Assembly: GCA_024235915.1 (NCBI GenBank)
Contig: JACKLO010000010.1
Coordinates: 124,001-188,000, forward strand
DNA: 64,000 nt
Direction of reading: 5' to 3'
From: Burkholderiaceae bacterium
GTDB lineage: Bacteria > Pseudomonadota > Gammaproteobacteria > Burkholderiales > Burkholderiaceae_C
Part shown: in pieces, positions 20,541-27,366 of the stretch
Position numbering within the stretch: the stretch's first letter is position 1
Layout: each line of letters starts with the position of its first letter
The notes under the pieces: model-generated
Told to the model about the DNA's origin: nothing
Databases searched by the model: none
The model's input: only the letters and a program-made list of their open reading frames with translations
Translations under genes and position numbers: made by a program

Positions 20541-20591
20541 GCAGCCTTCGGCGCCTGGTGACGGCGCCTTCACCGTCCAGGACTTCACACC

Positions 20592-20723
20592 ATGAAGCGC
20601 ACCTACCAGCCTTCCAAGACCCGCCGCGCCCGTACGCACGGTTTCCTCGTCCGCATGAAGACGCGCGGCGGTCGTGCCGTGATCAAGGCGCGCCGCGCCA
20701 AGGGCCGAAAGCGCCTGGCCTGA
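20592..20723 (+). CDS. rpmH: 50S ribosomal protein L34
   Basis: 43 residues, [20 protein letters not shown] at the start and RAKGRKRLA at the end: the normal very basic L34, one to three residues shorter than most. It is a structural protein of the large ribosomal subunit. First gene of the rpmH-rnpA-yidD-yidC string, as in nearly all bacteria, divergent from dnaA. Confidence 0.98.
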   Translation: MKRTYQPSKTRRARTHGFLVRMKTRGGRAVIKARRAKGRKRLA

Positions 20724-20761
20724 GTCACGACGCTGGTGGCAGGCCTTCACCGCCGGCCGCG

Positions 20762-21256
20762 ATGATCGGGCGCCTTGTGCACAGCGCCGATTTCCAGCGC
20801 CTCCTGTCGACCCCGGCATGGTCACGGAGTACCCACTTCGCTGTCCACCACCTGCCGGTCCCGCCGGCGCGGCCGCGGCGGAAGCTGAACGACGCGATCT
20901 CAACAGAGTTATCCACAGATGACGTGGACAAGTCACCCGAACCTGTGGATGACTTGTGCGGTCGGTTCTGGTTGGGTGCGGTGCTGCCGAAACGTCTGGC
21001 CAAGCGCGCGGTGACGCGCAATCTGTTGCGCCGCCAGATCCGCGCGGCGCTCCAGCGGCATGCGCAGCGCCTGCCCGGTGGCTTGTGGGTGGTCCGGCTG
21101 CGCAGCGGCTTCGCGCGCAGCGAGTACGTGTCCGCCGCGTCGACAGCGCTGCGTGTGGCCGCGCGCGCCGAGTTGGATGCTGCCCTGGGGGCGGCAGGTC
21201 GGCGCACACCTGCCGCAGAGCGGGTACCGCACGCCGGGCGAAGGGGCGCAGCGTGA
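20762..21256 (+). CDS. rnpA: ribonuclease P protein component
   Basis: 164 residues from ATG 20762 (MIGRLVHSADFQRLL). The RNA-binding signature AVTRNLLRRQIRAAL (R-N-x-x-R-R-x-x-R) is intact, as is the FAVHHL strand. The protein helps the RNase P RNA mature tRNA 5' ends. It is longer than the usual 115-125 residues because of an insertion between the first beta strands and WLGAVLPKRLAKR (about residues 45-75), plus an extended tail. The DNA for the insertion carries a cluster of DnaA boxes. The stop codon overlaps the yidD start by four bases. Confidence 0.95.
   Translation: MIGRLVHSADFQRLLSTPAWSRSTHFAVHHLPVPPARPRRKLNDAISTELSTDDVDKSPEPVDDLCGRFWLGAVLPKRLAKRAVTRNLLRRQIRAALQRHAQRLPGGLWVVRLRSGFARSEYVSAASTALRVAARAELDAALGAAGRRTPAAERVPHAGRRGAA
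20909..20952. promoter_or_regulatory. cluster of DnaA boxes inside rnpA
   Basis: Within 44 bases: TTATCCACA (20909-20917, perfect); CGTGGACAA (reverse strand TTGTCCACG, two mismatches); and TGTGGATGA at 20944-20952 (reverse strand TCATCCACA, one mismatch). All fall in the rnpA insertion. They lie about 0.85 kb from the dnaA start and could be part of, or accessory to, the origin. Confidence 0.6.
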
Positions 21257-21579
21257 ACCTGCCGTTGCGCCGGGTCGCCAACGCGCCGAGGCAACTCATG
21301 GTCGGCATCGTGCTGGCCTACCGCTACCTGCTCAAGCCCTGGCTGGGCAATGCCTGCCGCTTCGAGCCCAGCTGCTCCCAGTACGCGCTGGATGCGTTAC
21401 GCCGCCATGGGGCGGTGGCCGGCGGCAGCCTGGCCGCGGGCCGCTTGCTGCGCTGCCATCCCTGGTGTGACGGCGGCCTGGACCCGGTGCCCGCGCGGGC
21501 ACCGGGGCTCTTCACGCGTCTTGGCCTGGGCGCCGACGACAACGACCCTCCCGAATTCTCGAATCGGACTTCTTCATGA
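21253..21579 (+). CDS. yidD: membrane protein insertion efficiency factor
   Basis: 108 residues from GTG 21253, which overlaps the rnpA stop as GTGA; a start at ATG 21299 would remove the basic N-terminus. The family core is complete: VLAYRYLLKPWLGNACRFEPSCSQYALDAL and LLRCHPWCDGGLDPVP, with its conserved cysteines and the FxPSCSxYA motif. It is a small membrane-associated protein that supports YidC-dependent insertion. It overlaps yidC by four bases (ATGA), so translation is likely coupled. Confidence 0.93.
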   Translation: MNLPLRRVANAPRQLMVGIVLAYRYLLKPWLGNACRFEPSCSQYALDALRRHGAVAGGSLAAGRLLRCHPWCDGGLDPVPARAPGLFTRLGLGADDNDPPEFSNRTSS

Positions 21580-23255
21580 CCGACATTCGCCGCACCCTGC
21601 TGTGGGTGGTTTTCACGATGTCGCTCGTCCTGCTCTGGGACGCGTGGAACAAGCACAACGGTCACCCGACCATGTTCGGCATGCCGACCGCCAAGCCGGC
21701 GGCCTCGGCGGCGGGAACGACACCTGGCGCGGTGGCCGCCAGTGGCGTGCCGGCGGCCATCGCCAGTGCCGGCGGTACGCCGGTGCAGCCCGGTGTGCCC
21801 ACGGCGGCTGCGGTTCCGGCGAGCGAGACCGTCACCATCGAGACCGACGTGGTACGGGCGACGCTCGACAGCCGGGGTGGCACGGTGGTGGGCCTGGAAC
21901 TGCTGAAGTACGCCGACCAGAACGACCCCACCCGCCAGGTGAAGCTGCTGGACCAGAGTGCCACCCGCGTCTACCTGGCGCAGTCGGGCCTCATCGCCCA
22001 GACGGCCGGCATCAGCCTGCCGAATCACCTGACGCCGATGCGTGTCCTGCCGGGCGAACGCCAGCTGGGCGACAAGGCCAGCGAAGTGAGCGTCAGCTTC
22101 GAAAGCACCACGCCCGAAGGCCTGACGCTTCGCAAGACGCTGCGCTTCCCGCGCGGCGGCTACACGATCGGTGTCACGCACGAGGTGGTCAACGGCGGTG
22201 CCACGGCGGTGAACCCGCAGCTGTATCTGCAGCTCTCGCGCGACGGCAACAAGCCGGAGGGTGAATCGAGCTTCTATTTCACCTTCACCGGCCCGGCGGT
22301 CTATTCCGAGGCCACCAAGTTCAAGAAGATCGACTTCGGCGACATCACCAAGGACAAGGTCCAGCTGCCAGCGCCCGCCAAGGACGGCTGGGTGGCGATG
22401 GTCCAGCACTACTTCACCAGCGCCTGGTTGCTGCCCGAGGGCGCTGAGCGCGAGTTCCGCACCGCCAAGGTGGCGGACAACCTGTTCTCGGTGGCGCTGG
22501 TGACGCCGCTGGGTGACCTGGCGCCGGGCGCCAGCACCACGCAGACGGCCACGCTCTATGTCGGCCCGCAGGAGGAATACAAGCTGGCGGCGCTGGCGCC
22601 GGGGCTGGAACTAGTGAAGGACTATGGTTGGCTGACCATCCTTTCCAAGCCGCTGTTCTGGGTGCTGACCAAGCTGCATGGTTTCCTGGGCAACTGGGGC
22701 TGGGCGATCATCTCGCTGGTGGTGCTGCTGAAGATCGCCTTCTACTGGCTCAACGCCAGCGCGTACCGGTCGATGGCCAAGATGAAGGCCATCAACCCGA
22801 AGGTGATGGAAATGCGCGAGCGGCTGAAGGACAAGCCGCAGCAGATGCAGCAGGAGATGATGCGCATCTACCGCGAGGAGAAGGTCAATCCGCTGGGGGG
22901 CTGCCTGCCCATCGTGGCCCAGATGCCGTTCTTCATCGCGCTGTACTGGGTGCTGCTGTCCAGCGTGGAGATGCGCAACGCCCCGTGGATCGGCTGGATC
23001 CATGACCTGGCGGCGGTGGACCCGTTCTACATCCTGCCGATCCTGATGACGGCGTCGTCGCTGTTCCAGGTGTGGCTGAACCCGACGCCGCCGGACCCGG
23101 TGCAGGCCAAGATGATGTGGATCATGCCGTTGGCCTTCGGGGTGATGTTCTTCTTCTTCCCGGCCGGTCTGGTGCTGTACTGGCTGACGAACAACATCCT
23201 GTCCATCGCCCAGCAGTGGTTCATCAACAAGCAGCTGGGCGTCATCGGCAAGTGA
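21576..23255 (+). CDS. yidC: membrane protein insertase YidC
   Basis: 559 residues. It begins with the first membrane helix (LLWVVFTMSLVLLWDAW), has a periplasmic beta-sandwich domain (about 60-340), and then the conserved five-helix insertase core (WGWAIISLVVLLKIAFYWLN, GGCLPIVAQMPFFIALYWVL, ending LYWLTNNILSIAQQWFINKQ). It inserts and folds inner-membrane proteins alone or with SecYEG. Length and layout are those of the Gram-negative form. Its start overlaps yidD. Confidence 0.98.
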   Translation: MTDIRRTLLWVVFTMSLVLLWDAWNKHNGHPTMFGMPTAKPAASAAGTTPGAVAASGVPAAIASAGGTPVQPGVPTAAAVPASETVTIETDVVRATLDSRGGTVVGLELLKYADQNDPTRQVKLLDQSATRVYLAQSGLIAQTAGISLPNHLTPMRVLPGERQLGDKASEVSVSFESTTPEGLTLRKTLRFPRGGYTIGVTHEVVNGGATAVNPQLYLQLSRDGNKPEGESSFYFTFTGPAVYSEATKFKKIDFGDITKDKVQLPAPAKDGWVAMVQHYFTSAWLLPEGAEREFRTAKVADNLFSVALVTPLGDLAPGASTTQTATLYVGPQEEYKLAALAPGLELVKDYGWLTILSKPLFWVLTKLHGFLGNWGWAIISLVVLLKIAFYWLNASAYRSMAKMKAINPKVMEMRERLKDKPQQMQQEMMRIYREEKVNPLGGCLPIVAQMPFFIALYWVLLSSVEMRNAPWIGWIHDLAAVDPFYILPILMTASSLFQVWLNPTPPDPVQAKMMWIMPLAFGVMFFFFPAGLVLYWLTNNILSIAQQWFINKQLGVIGK

Positions 23256-23462
23256 TGCCGGCACGTCGGCTGCCATAGTTCACGCGCGCTGCCTCGGCCC
23301 CTCGCTGCGGGGGTTGATGGGGGGCGTCCAGTGGCCGAGGATGCATCCATGCGGGTCGACCCGGCGCATGCCGGCTCAGGAGCCCGGCCCGTCAGCCACG
23401 CGGCTTGCCGGGCCGCTCCACCCGCGCCATCTCCCGCCGGGGCGCGCCAGAATCACGCCACC

Positions 23463-24866
23463 ATGCGCTCCGGCCCCAGCACGCCAGCGGCGTCGCCGCC
23501 CACCGAACCCATTGTCGCCATCGCCACCGCCCCGGGGCGCGGCGCGGTGGGCATCGTGCGGGTGTCTGGGTGGGGCCTGCAGCCACTGATCGACGCCATC
23601 TGTGGCCGTGGGCTGACCCCACGACAGGCCCACTACGGGACGTTCAGAGACAGCGATGGCCTGGCCATCGACCAGGGTCTGGCGCTGTACTTTCCGGCGC
23701 CGCACAGCTACACCGGCGAAGACGTGCTCGAACTGCAGGCGCATGGCGGCCCTGTGGTGCTGCAACTCCTGCTGGCACGCTGCCTGTCGGTGCTGCCGGG
23801 TTTGCGGCTGGCGCGGCCGGGCGAGTTCACCGAGCGGGCCTTCCTCAACGACAAGCTGGACCTGGCGCAGGCCGAGGCCGTGGCCGACCTCATCGAGGCC
23901 GGCACCGAAGCGGCAGCCCGTGGTGCCGCGCGCGCCCTGAGCGGCGACTTCTCGCTGCGCATCGACGCGCTGGCGGCCCGCATCGTGCATCTGCGCACGC
24001 TGGTGGAGGCGACACTGGACTTCCCCGAGGAGGAGATCGACTTCCTGGAACAGGCGCAGGCCCGGCGACAGCTGGATGAGATCCTGGTCGCGCTGGACGC
24101 GGCGGCCGCCGGCGCGCGCCAAGGTGCGCTGCTGCGCGAAGGCATGCGGGTGGTGCTGGCTGGGCAACCCAACGTGGGCAAGAGCAGCCTGCTCAACGCC
24201 CTGGCGGGGGCGGAGCTGGCCATCGTGACGCCCATACCGGGCACCACGCGCGACCGTGTGGCCGAAACCATCCAGATCGAGGGCGTGCCGGTTCACGTGG
24301 TGGACACCGCCGGCCTGCGCGCCCACGGCGAGGCGGCCGACGAGGTCGAGCGCCTGGGCATTGGCCGCAGCTGGGAAGCCATCCGTGATGCCGATGCCGT
24401 GCTCTTCCTGCACGACCTCACGCGCCGCGGCGAACCGGGCTACGAGGCCGCGGACGCCGCCATTGCCGCCGAACTGCCGGCAGGGGCGGTGCTGCAGGTC
24501 TTCAACAAGGCCGATACCGCGCCGGCGGATGGCCTGCCCGATGACGCCCTCGTGCTGTCGGCCCGCACCGGGGGCGGTCTGGCGGCGCTGCGGGCGGCGC
24601 TGCTGCAACGTGCCGGCTGGCAAGCCACCACCGAAGGCGTGGCGATCGCGCGCACGCGCCATCTGCAGGCGCTCTCACGCGCCCGCGGGCATCTGGAGGT
24701 GGCGGTGACGTTGGCGTCACCGCTGGCGGCGCAGCGTGACGCGCCGCTGGACCTGCTGGCCGAGGAGCTTCGCCTGGCGCACCGTGCGCTCGGCGAAATC
24801 ACCGGTCAGTTCGGCGTTGAAGATCTCTTGGGCGAGATCTTCTCGAACTTCTGCATCGGGAAGTGA
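23463..24866 (+). CDS. mnmE: tRNA modification GTPase MnmE
   Basis: 467 residues from ATG 23463 ([30 protein letters not shown]). Upstream in-frame starts would add non-conserved sequence. The N-terminal folate-binding domain is followed by helices and an inserted G domain with GQPNVGKSS (G1), the TRD of G2, DTAG (G3) and NKAD (G4). It ends FSNFCIGK, the family C-terminus carrying the reactive cysteine. With MnmG, encoded here 36 kb away, it installs carboxymethylaminomethyl-uridine at the tRNA wobble position. CAGAAT lies nine bases before the start. Confidence 0.98.
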   Translation: MRSGPSTPAASPPTEPIVAIATAPGRGAVGIVRVSGWGLQPLIDAICGRGLTPRQAHYGTFRDSDGLAIDQGLALYFPAPHSYTGEDVLELQAHGGPVVLQLLLARCLSVLPGLRLARPGEFTERAFLNDKLDLAQAEAVADLIEAGTEAAARGAARALSGDFSLRIDALAARIVHLRTLVEATLDFPEEEIDFLEQAQARRQLDEILVALDAAAAGARQGALLREGMRVVLAGQPNVGKSSLLNALAGAELAIVTPIPGTTRDRVAETIQIEGVPVHVVDTAGLRAHGEAADEVERLGIGRSWEAIRDADAVLFLHDLTRRGEPGYEAADAAIAAELPAGAVLQVFNKADTAPADGLPDDALVLSARTGGGLAALRAALLQRAGWQATTEGVAIARTRHLQALSRARGHLEVAVTLASPLAAQRDAPLDLLAEELRLAHRALGEITGQFGVEDLLGEIFSNFCIGK

Positions 24867-24886
24867 CGCCGCCGCGGCAGCGTCAC
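24863..24886 (+). terminator. hairpin at the end of mnmE
   Basis: GTGACGC (24863-24869) and GCGTCAC (24880-24886) with inner GCC/GGC pairing make a strong hairpin that begins in the mnmE stop codon. There is no T run, so termination is probable but not certain. Confidence 0.4.
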
Positions 24887-24897
24887 GATGCCGCCGA

Positions 24898-25053
24898 TCA
24901 GCCGCTGTGCGGCCGCTTGCCCGGGTTCTTCTTGCTGCGCGTGTGCGAGCCGCGCTCCAGGCTGCGGCGCTGGCCGGCGTTCATCTTGACGCGCGAGCCC
25001 GGCAGCGGCGGGGTGGCTTTGCGGTCGGCTTCGGTCTTGATCTTGTTGCCCAT
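24898..25053 (-). CDS. small basic protein of unknown function, 51 residues
   Basis: MGNKIKTEADRKATPPLPG at the start and KKNPGKRPHSG at the end. An AAAGGAAG ribosome binding site lies six bases before ATG 25053, and the codon use fits the genome, so this is probably a real gene. It has about 15 Lys/Arg residues, no cysteine and no hydrophobic segment, and is likely disordered and possibly nucleic-acid binding. It lies between mnmE (convergent) and soxR (same strand, 63 bases upstream). Family not recognised. Confidence 0.65.
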   Translation of the reverse strand: MGNKIKTEADRKATPPLPGSRVKMNAGQRRSLERGSHTRSKKNPGKRPHSG

Positions 25054-25116
25054 GTTGGCTTCCTTTGGCGTCCAGCGGCAGTTGGCGAAACCCTCAATTA
25101 GGCCACAGCCTGGCGC

Positions 25117-25581
25117 TCAGCGGTTTGGCGGCTGTTCGCCGTCGGGCAAAAGGTATCGTGGACCGTCCCCCAGGTCAGCGGCACGGTCGTCGGGATTGAA
25201 CAGCCGGCAGCGCTGCAGCGACAGGCAGCCACAGCCGATGCAACCGTCGAGGTCGTCCCGCAGCTGCGTCAGCACAGCGATGCGGGTGTCCAGTGTCTTG
25301 CGCCAACGGCGCGACATGCGGGCCCAGTCGGCGGCGGTGGGCGTGCGGCCCGACGGCAGTGCGGCCAACGCCGTGGCCACGTCGGCCAACGGCACGCCCA
25401 TCGCACGGGCGGCGCGGATGACGGCCACGCGGCGCAACGCGCTGCGCGGGTAGCGGCGCTGGTTGCCGCCGGTCCGGGCCGCCGTCAGGAGGCCCTGCGA
25501 TTCGTAGAAGCGCAATGCGGTGGTGGCCACGCCACTGCGGGCCGCCAGCTCGGCGATGGTCAGGCTCGGGGTCTCAGACAT
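25117..25581 (-). CDS. soxR: redox-sensitive transcriptional activator SoxR
   Basis: 154 residues from ATG 25581. The MerR-type winged helix is at the N-terminus (LTIAELAARSGVATTALRFYESQGLL), followed by the dimerisation helix. The [2Fe-2S] ligands are C114, C117, C119 and C125 in the exact C-x2-C-x-C-x5-C SoxR spacing. Oxidation of the cluster by redox-active compounds twists the operator and activates the target promoter. No soxS is present, as is usual outside enterobacteria. The divergent gene at 25671 is the evident target, with a SoxR box between them. Confidence 0.95.
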   Translation of the reverse strand: MSETPSLTIAELAARSGVATTALRFYESQGLLTAARTGGNQRRYPRSALRRVAVIRAARAMGVPLADVATALAALPSGRTPTAADWARMSRRWRKTLDTRIAVLTQLRDDLDGCIGCGCLSLQRCRLFNPDDRAADLGDGPRYLLPDGEQPPNR

Positions 25582-25610
25582 CAGTGTTAGCCGGCCGGTG
25601 CAAGCCGCGC

Positions 25611-25641
25611 TTGACTTCAAGTGAACTCGAAGTTTGACACT
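25611..25641 (+). promoter_or_regulatory. SoxR box in a 19-base-spacer promoter
   Basis: -35 TTGACT (25611-25616) and -10 GACACT (25636-25641) are separated by 19 bases, the over-long spacer typical of MerR-family activated promoters. The spacer holds the dyad ACTTCAAGT-GA-ACTCGAAGT with a single mismatch, close to known SoxR operators. It reads toward the VOC gene at 25671. Confidence 0.8.
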
Positions 25642-25670
25642 GGTGGCGTCCCAACCCAAGGAGCCATCCC

Positions 25671-26111
25671 ATGAACCCTCGACTGGAACATGCCAACCTC
25701 GCCGTGCGCGACATCGACGCCACGCTGCGTTTCCTGATCACCGCGCTGCCAGACTTCCGCCTGCGTTTCGACGGGATGGACGACCAGGGGCGGCGCTGGG
25801 TGCACGTTGGCACCGACGACGCCTACCTGGCGCTGTATCCCGCGACCGAGACGCCTGCCGAACGCTGGGCGCCGTACGCCGGCAAGCCGGGCGTCAACCA
25901 CCTGGGCCTCGTGGTCGACGACGCCGACGCCGCGCGTGAGCGGCTGGCCGCCGCCGGCTACCGGGACACCACGGTCGACAACCACCACCCGGCGCGGCGG
26001 CGTGTGTACTTCCTGGACCCGGATGGCAACGACTGGGAGTTCGTGCAGTACCTCAGCGACGACACCGCCAAGCGCCACGACTACGGTGACGCGCGGCCCC
26101 GTACGGCCTGA
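25671..26111 (+). CDS. VOC (glyoxalase/dioxygenase superfamily) protein, SoxR target
   Basis: 146 residues, two babb modules: LEHANLAVRDIDATLRFL in the first half and GVNHLGLVVDDADAARERLAAAGY followed by YFLDPDGNDWEFVQYL in the second. Metal-ligand positions H7, H77 and E123 are present as in metal-dependent VOC enzymes. The exact reaction cannot be read: lyase, dioxygenase and drug-binding resistance proteins share the fold. Control by SoxR suggests that it detoxifies or sequesters a redox-cycling compound or its product. Confidence 0.85.
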   Translation: MNPRLEHANLAVRDIDATLRFLITALPDFRLRFDGMDDQGRRWVHVGTDDAYLALYPATETPAERWAPYAGKPGVNHLGLVVDDADAARERLAAAGYRDTTVDNHHPARRRVYFLDPDGNDWEFVQYLSDDTAKRHDYGDARPRTA

Positions 26112-26132
26112 CGCGCTGAGGGCCCGATGGCT

Positions 26133-26702
26133 TCAGTGCCCGTCGAAGCTGACCAGCGAAAACACGGGCACACCCGCCGCCTTCAAGCGTGCGGAGCCGC
26201 CGAGCTCTGGCAGGTCGACGATGGCGGCCACTTCCACCACGTCGGCGCCAAGGCGCTGCAGCAGCTTGTGGCCGGCCAGCATGGTGCCGCCGGTGGCGAT
26301 GAGGTCGTCGATCAGCACCACTCGCTCGCCGGGCTGCACGGCGTCGGTGTGCACCTCGACCGTGGCGCTGCCGTACTCCAGCTCGTAGGTCTCCTCGAAG
26401 GTGGAGAACGGCAGCTTGCCCTTCTTGCGGATGGGCACGAAGCCGATGCCCAGCTCGTAGGCGACCACCGAGCCGATGATGAAACCACGTGCGTCCAGGC
26501 CGGCGATGGCCGCGGGCCGGGCGTCGAAGTAGCGGTGCACGAACTGGTCGATCAGCACCCGGAACACGCGCGGGTTGGCCAGGAGGGTGGTGATGTCGCG
26601 GAACATCACGCCCGGCGCTGGCCAGTCGGGCACGGTGCGGATGTGGGCGCGGATGTAGTCCGCAGGCGGGACCTGGTGTTCGGCAGGAATGGAAGCGGCC
26701 AT
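26133..26702 (-). CDS. apt: adenine phosphoribosyltransferase
   Basis: 189 residues. The type I PRTase PRPP loop [14 protein letters not shown] is intact, as are [16 protein letters not shown] at the N-terminus and the Apt hood residues [11 protein letters not shown]. It makes AMP from adenine and PRPP in purine salvage. There is no ribosome binding site; a GACAAT -10-like element ends six bases before the ATG. Its 3' end faces the VOC gene. Confidence 0.96.
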   Translation of the reverse strand: MAASIPAEHQVPPADYIRAHIRTVPDWPAPGVMFRDITTLLANPRVFRVLIDQFVHRYFDARPAAIAGLDARGFIIGSVVAYELGIGFVPIRKKGKLPFSTFEETYELEYGSATVEVHTDAVQPGERVVLIDDLIATGGTMLAGHKLLQRLGADVVEVAAIVDLPELGGSARLKAAGVPVFSLVSFDGH

Positions 26703-26708
26703 GGCGGG

Positions 26709-26714
26709 ATTGTC
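26709..26714 (-). promoter_or_regulatory. GACAAT -10-like element of a leaderless apt transcript
   Basis: On the minus strand GACAAT is followed by CCCGCC and then the apt ATG, so the mRNA would begin at the start codon. The same ACAATCCCGCCATGG string is found at parB. Confidence 0.35.
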
Positions 26715-26726
26715 GGCCGCTGCAGG

Positions 26727-27284
26727 TCAACCGGGCATGCGGGCGATCACCTGCACCGCGCCGTCAGCGCCGGCCTTCAGCACTAGGCCCTCGCCACTGG
26801 ACGACCCGGCACCGGCCAGGTCCGACAGCACGAACATGTGGGTGACCCAGGCCTCGAACCGGCCCACGGGCACAGCCGCCAGGGCCGCGCGCAGGCCGGG
26901 CAGACGGCGCGCATTGACGGCGTCGCTGCTGCCTTGTGGTGACCCCAGCAGGTCCCAGCGCTCGGCACGGCCGAAGGCCAGCTCGGCGGTGTCGACGCAG
27001 CGGCACCACGGGCTGCTGCGCACGCGTGCCGGCGTCAGATGCCGGGCCTGGAACCAGGCGCCGATGCGCCGCGCCTGCGCCCTGCCCTCGTCGCTGAGGT
27101 TGCGCTGGGTGCTGCAGTCGTCGACGCGGAACGTGGGGGGATCGAAGGTGCCCGGGGCCAGCGCATGGCGGAAAGCGATCACGCAGCCGCCAGCGGCGAG
27201 CAGCGCGGCGACGTCCGGTTCGGCGGCGGCATGGCCCAGCGCGGGGGCCGCCAACATGGCGCTCAGCAGGGTTCGACGGTGCAC
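26727..27284 (-). CDS. exported histidine phosphatase superfamily protein
   Basis: 185 residues with an N-terminal signal (LLSAMLAAPALGHAAA). The phosphatase core is recognisable: GCVIAFRHALAPG (catalytic RH), then LSDEGRAQARRIGAWF, ARVRSSPWCRCVDTAELAF, and VTHMFVLSDLAG where the second catalytic histidine is expected. The usual SHG is replaced by THM, which is common in the exported branch. It probably removes phosphate from a periplasmic metabolite; the substrate is unknown. Confidence 0.8.
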   Translation of the reverse strand: MHRRTLLSAMLAAPALGHAAAEPDVAALLAAGGCVIAFRHALAPGTFDPPTFRVDDCSTQRNLSDEGRAQARRIGAWFQARHLTPARVRSSPWCRCVDTAELAFGRAERWDLLGSPQGSSDAVNARRLPGLRAALAAVPVGRFEAWVTHMFVLSDLAGAGSSSGEGLVLKAGADGAVQVIARMPG

Positions 27285-27366
27285 GGAATCTCCTGGGGCC
27301 TGGCAGGACCTGGCGGCTGCCGTGTGACGCGCGGCAACTGCCGAACAAGGTGTCGCCGACCCGGCG

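Larger units (their letters stand above)
20070..20591. other. divergent dnaA/rpmH control region with structured rpmH leader
   Basis: 522 bases without a protein gene. From left to right it holds a perfect DnaA box (20140-20148), a 17-base palindrome (20179-20195), a strong rightward promoter (20203-20231), and then about 350 bases of leader. The leader can fold: TTCGCCA/TGGCGAA (20366-20372 with 20386-20392), CCTGGG/CCCAGG around a four-base loop (20398-20413), and a terminator-like palindrome plus T run (20522-20540). It matches no RNA family I know. Confidence 0.55.

Noticed and set aside
20178..21308. 376-codon open frame on the minus strand across rpmH, rnpA and yidD
   Set aside because: Antisense to three conserved genes on the plus strand and without any recognisable domain.
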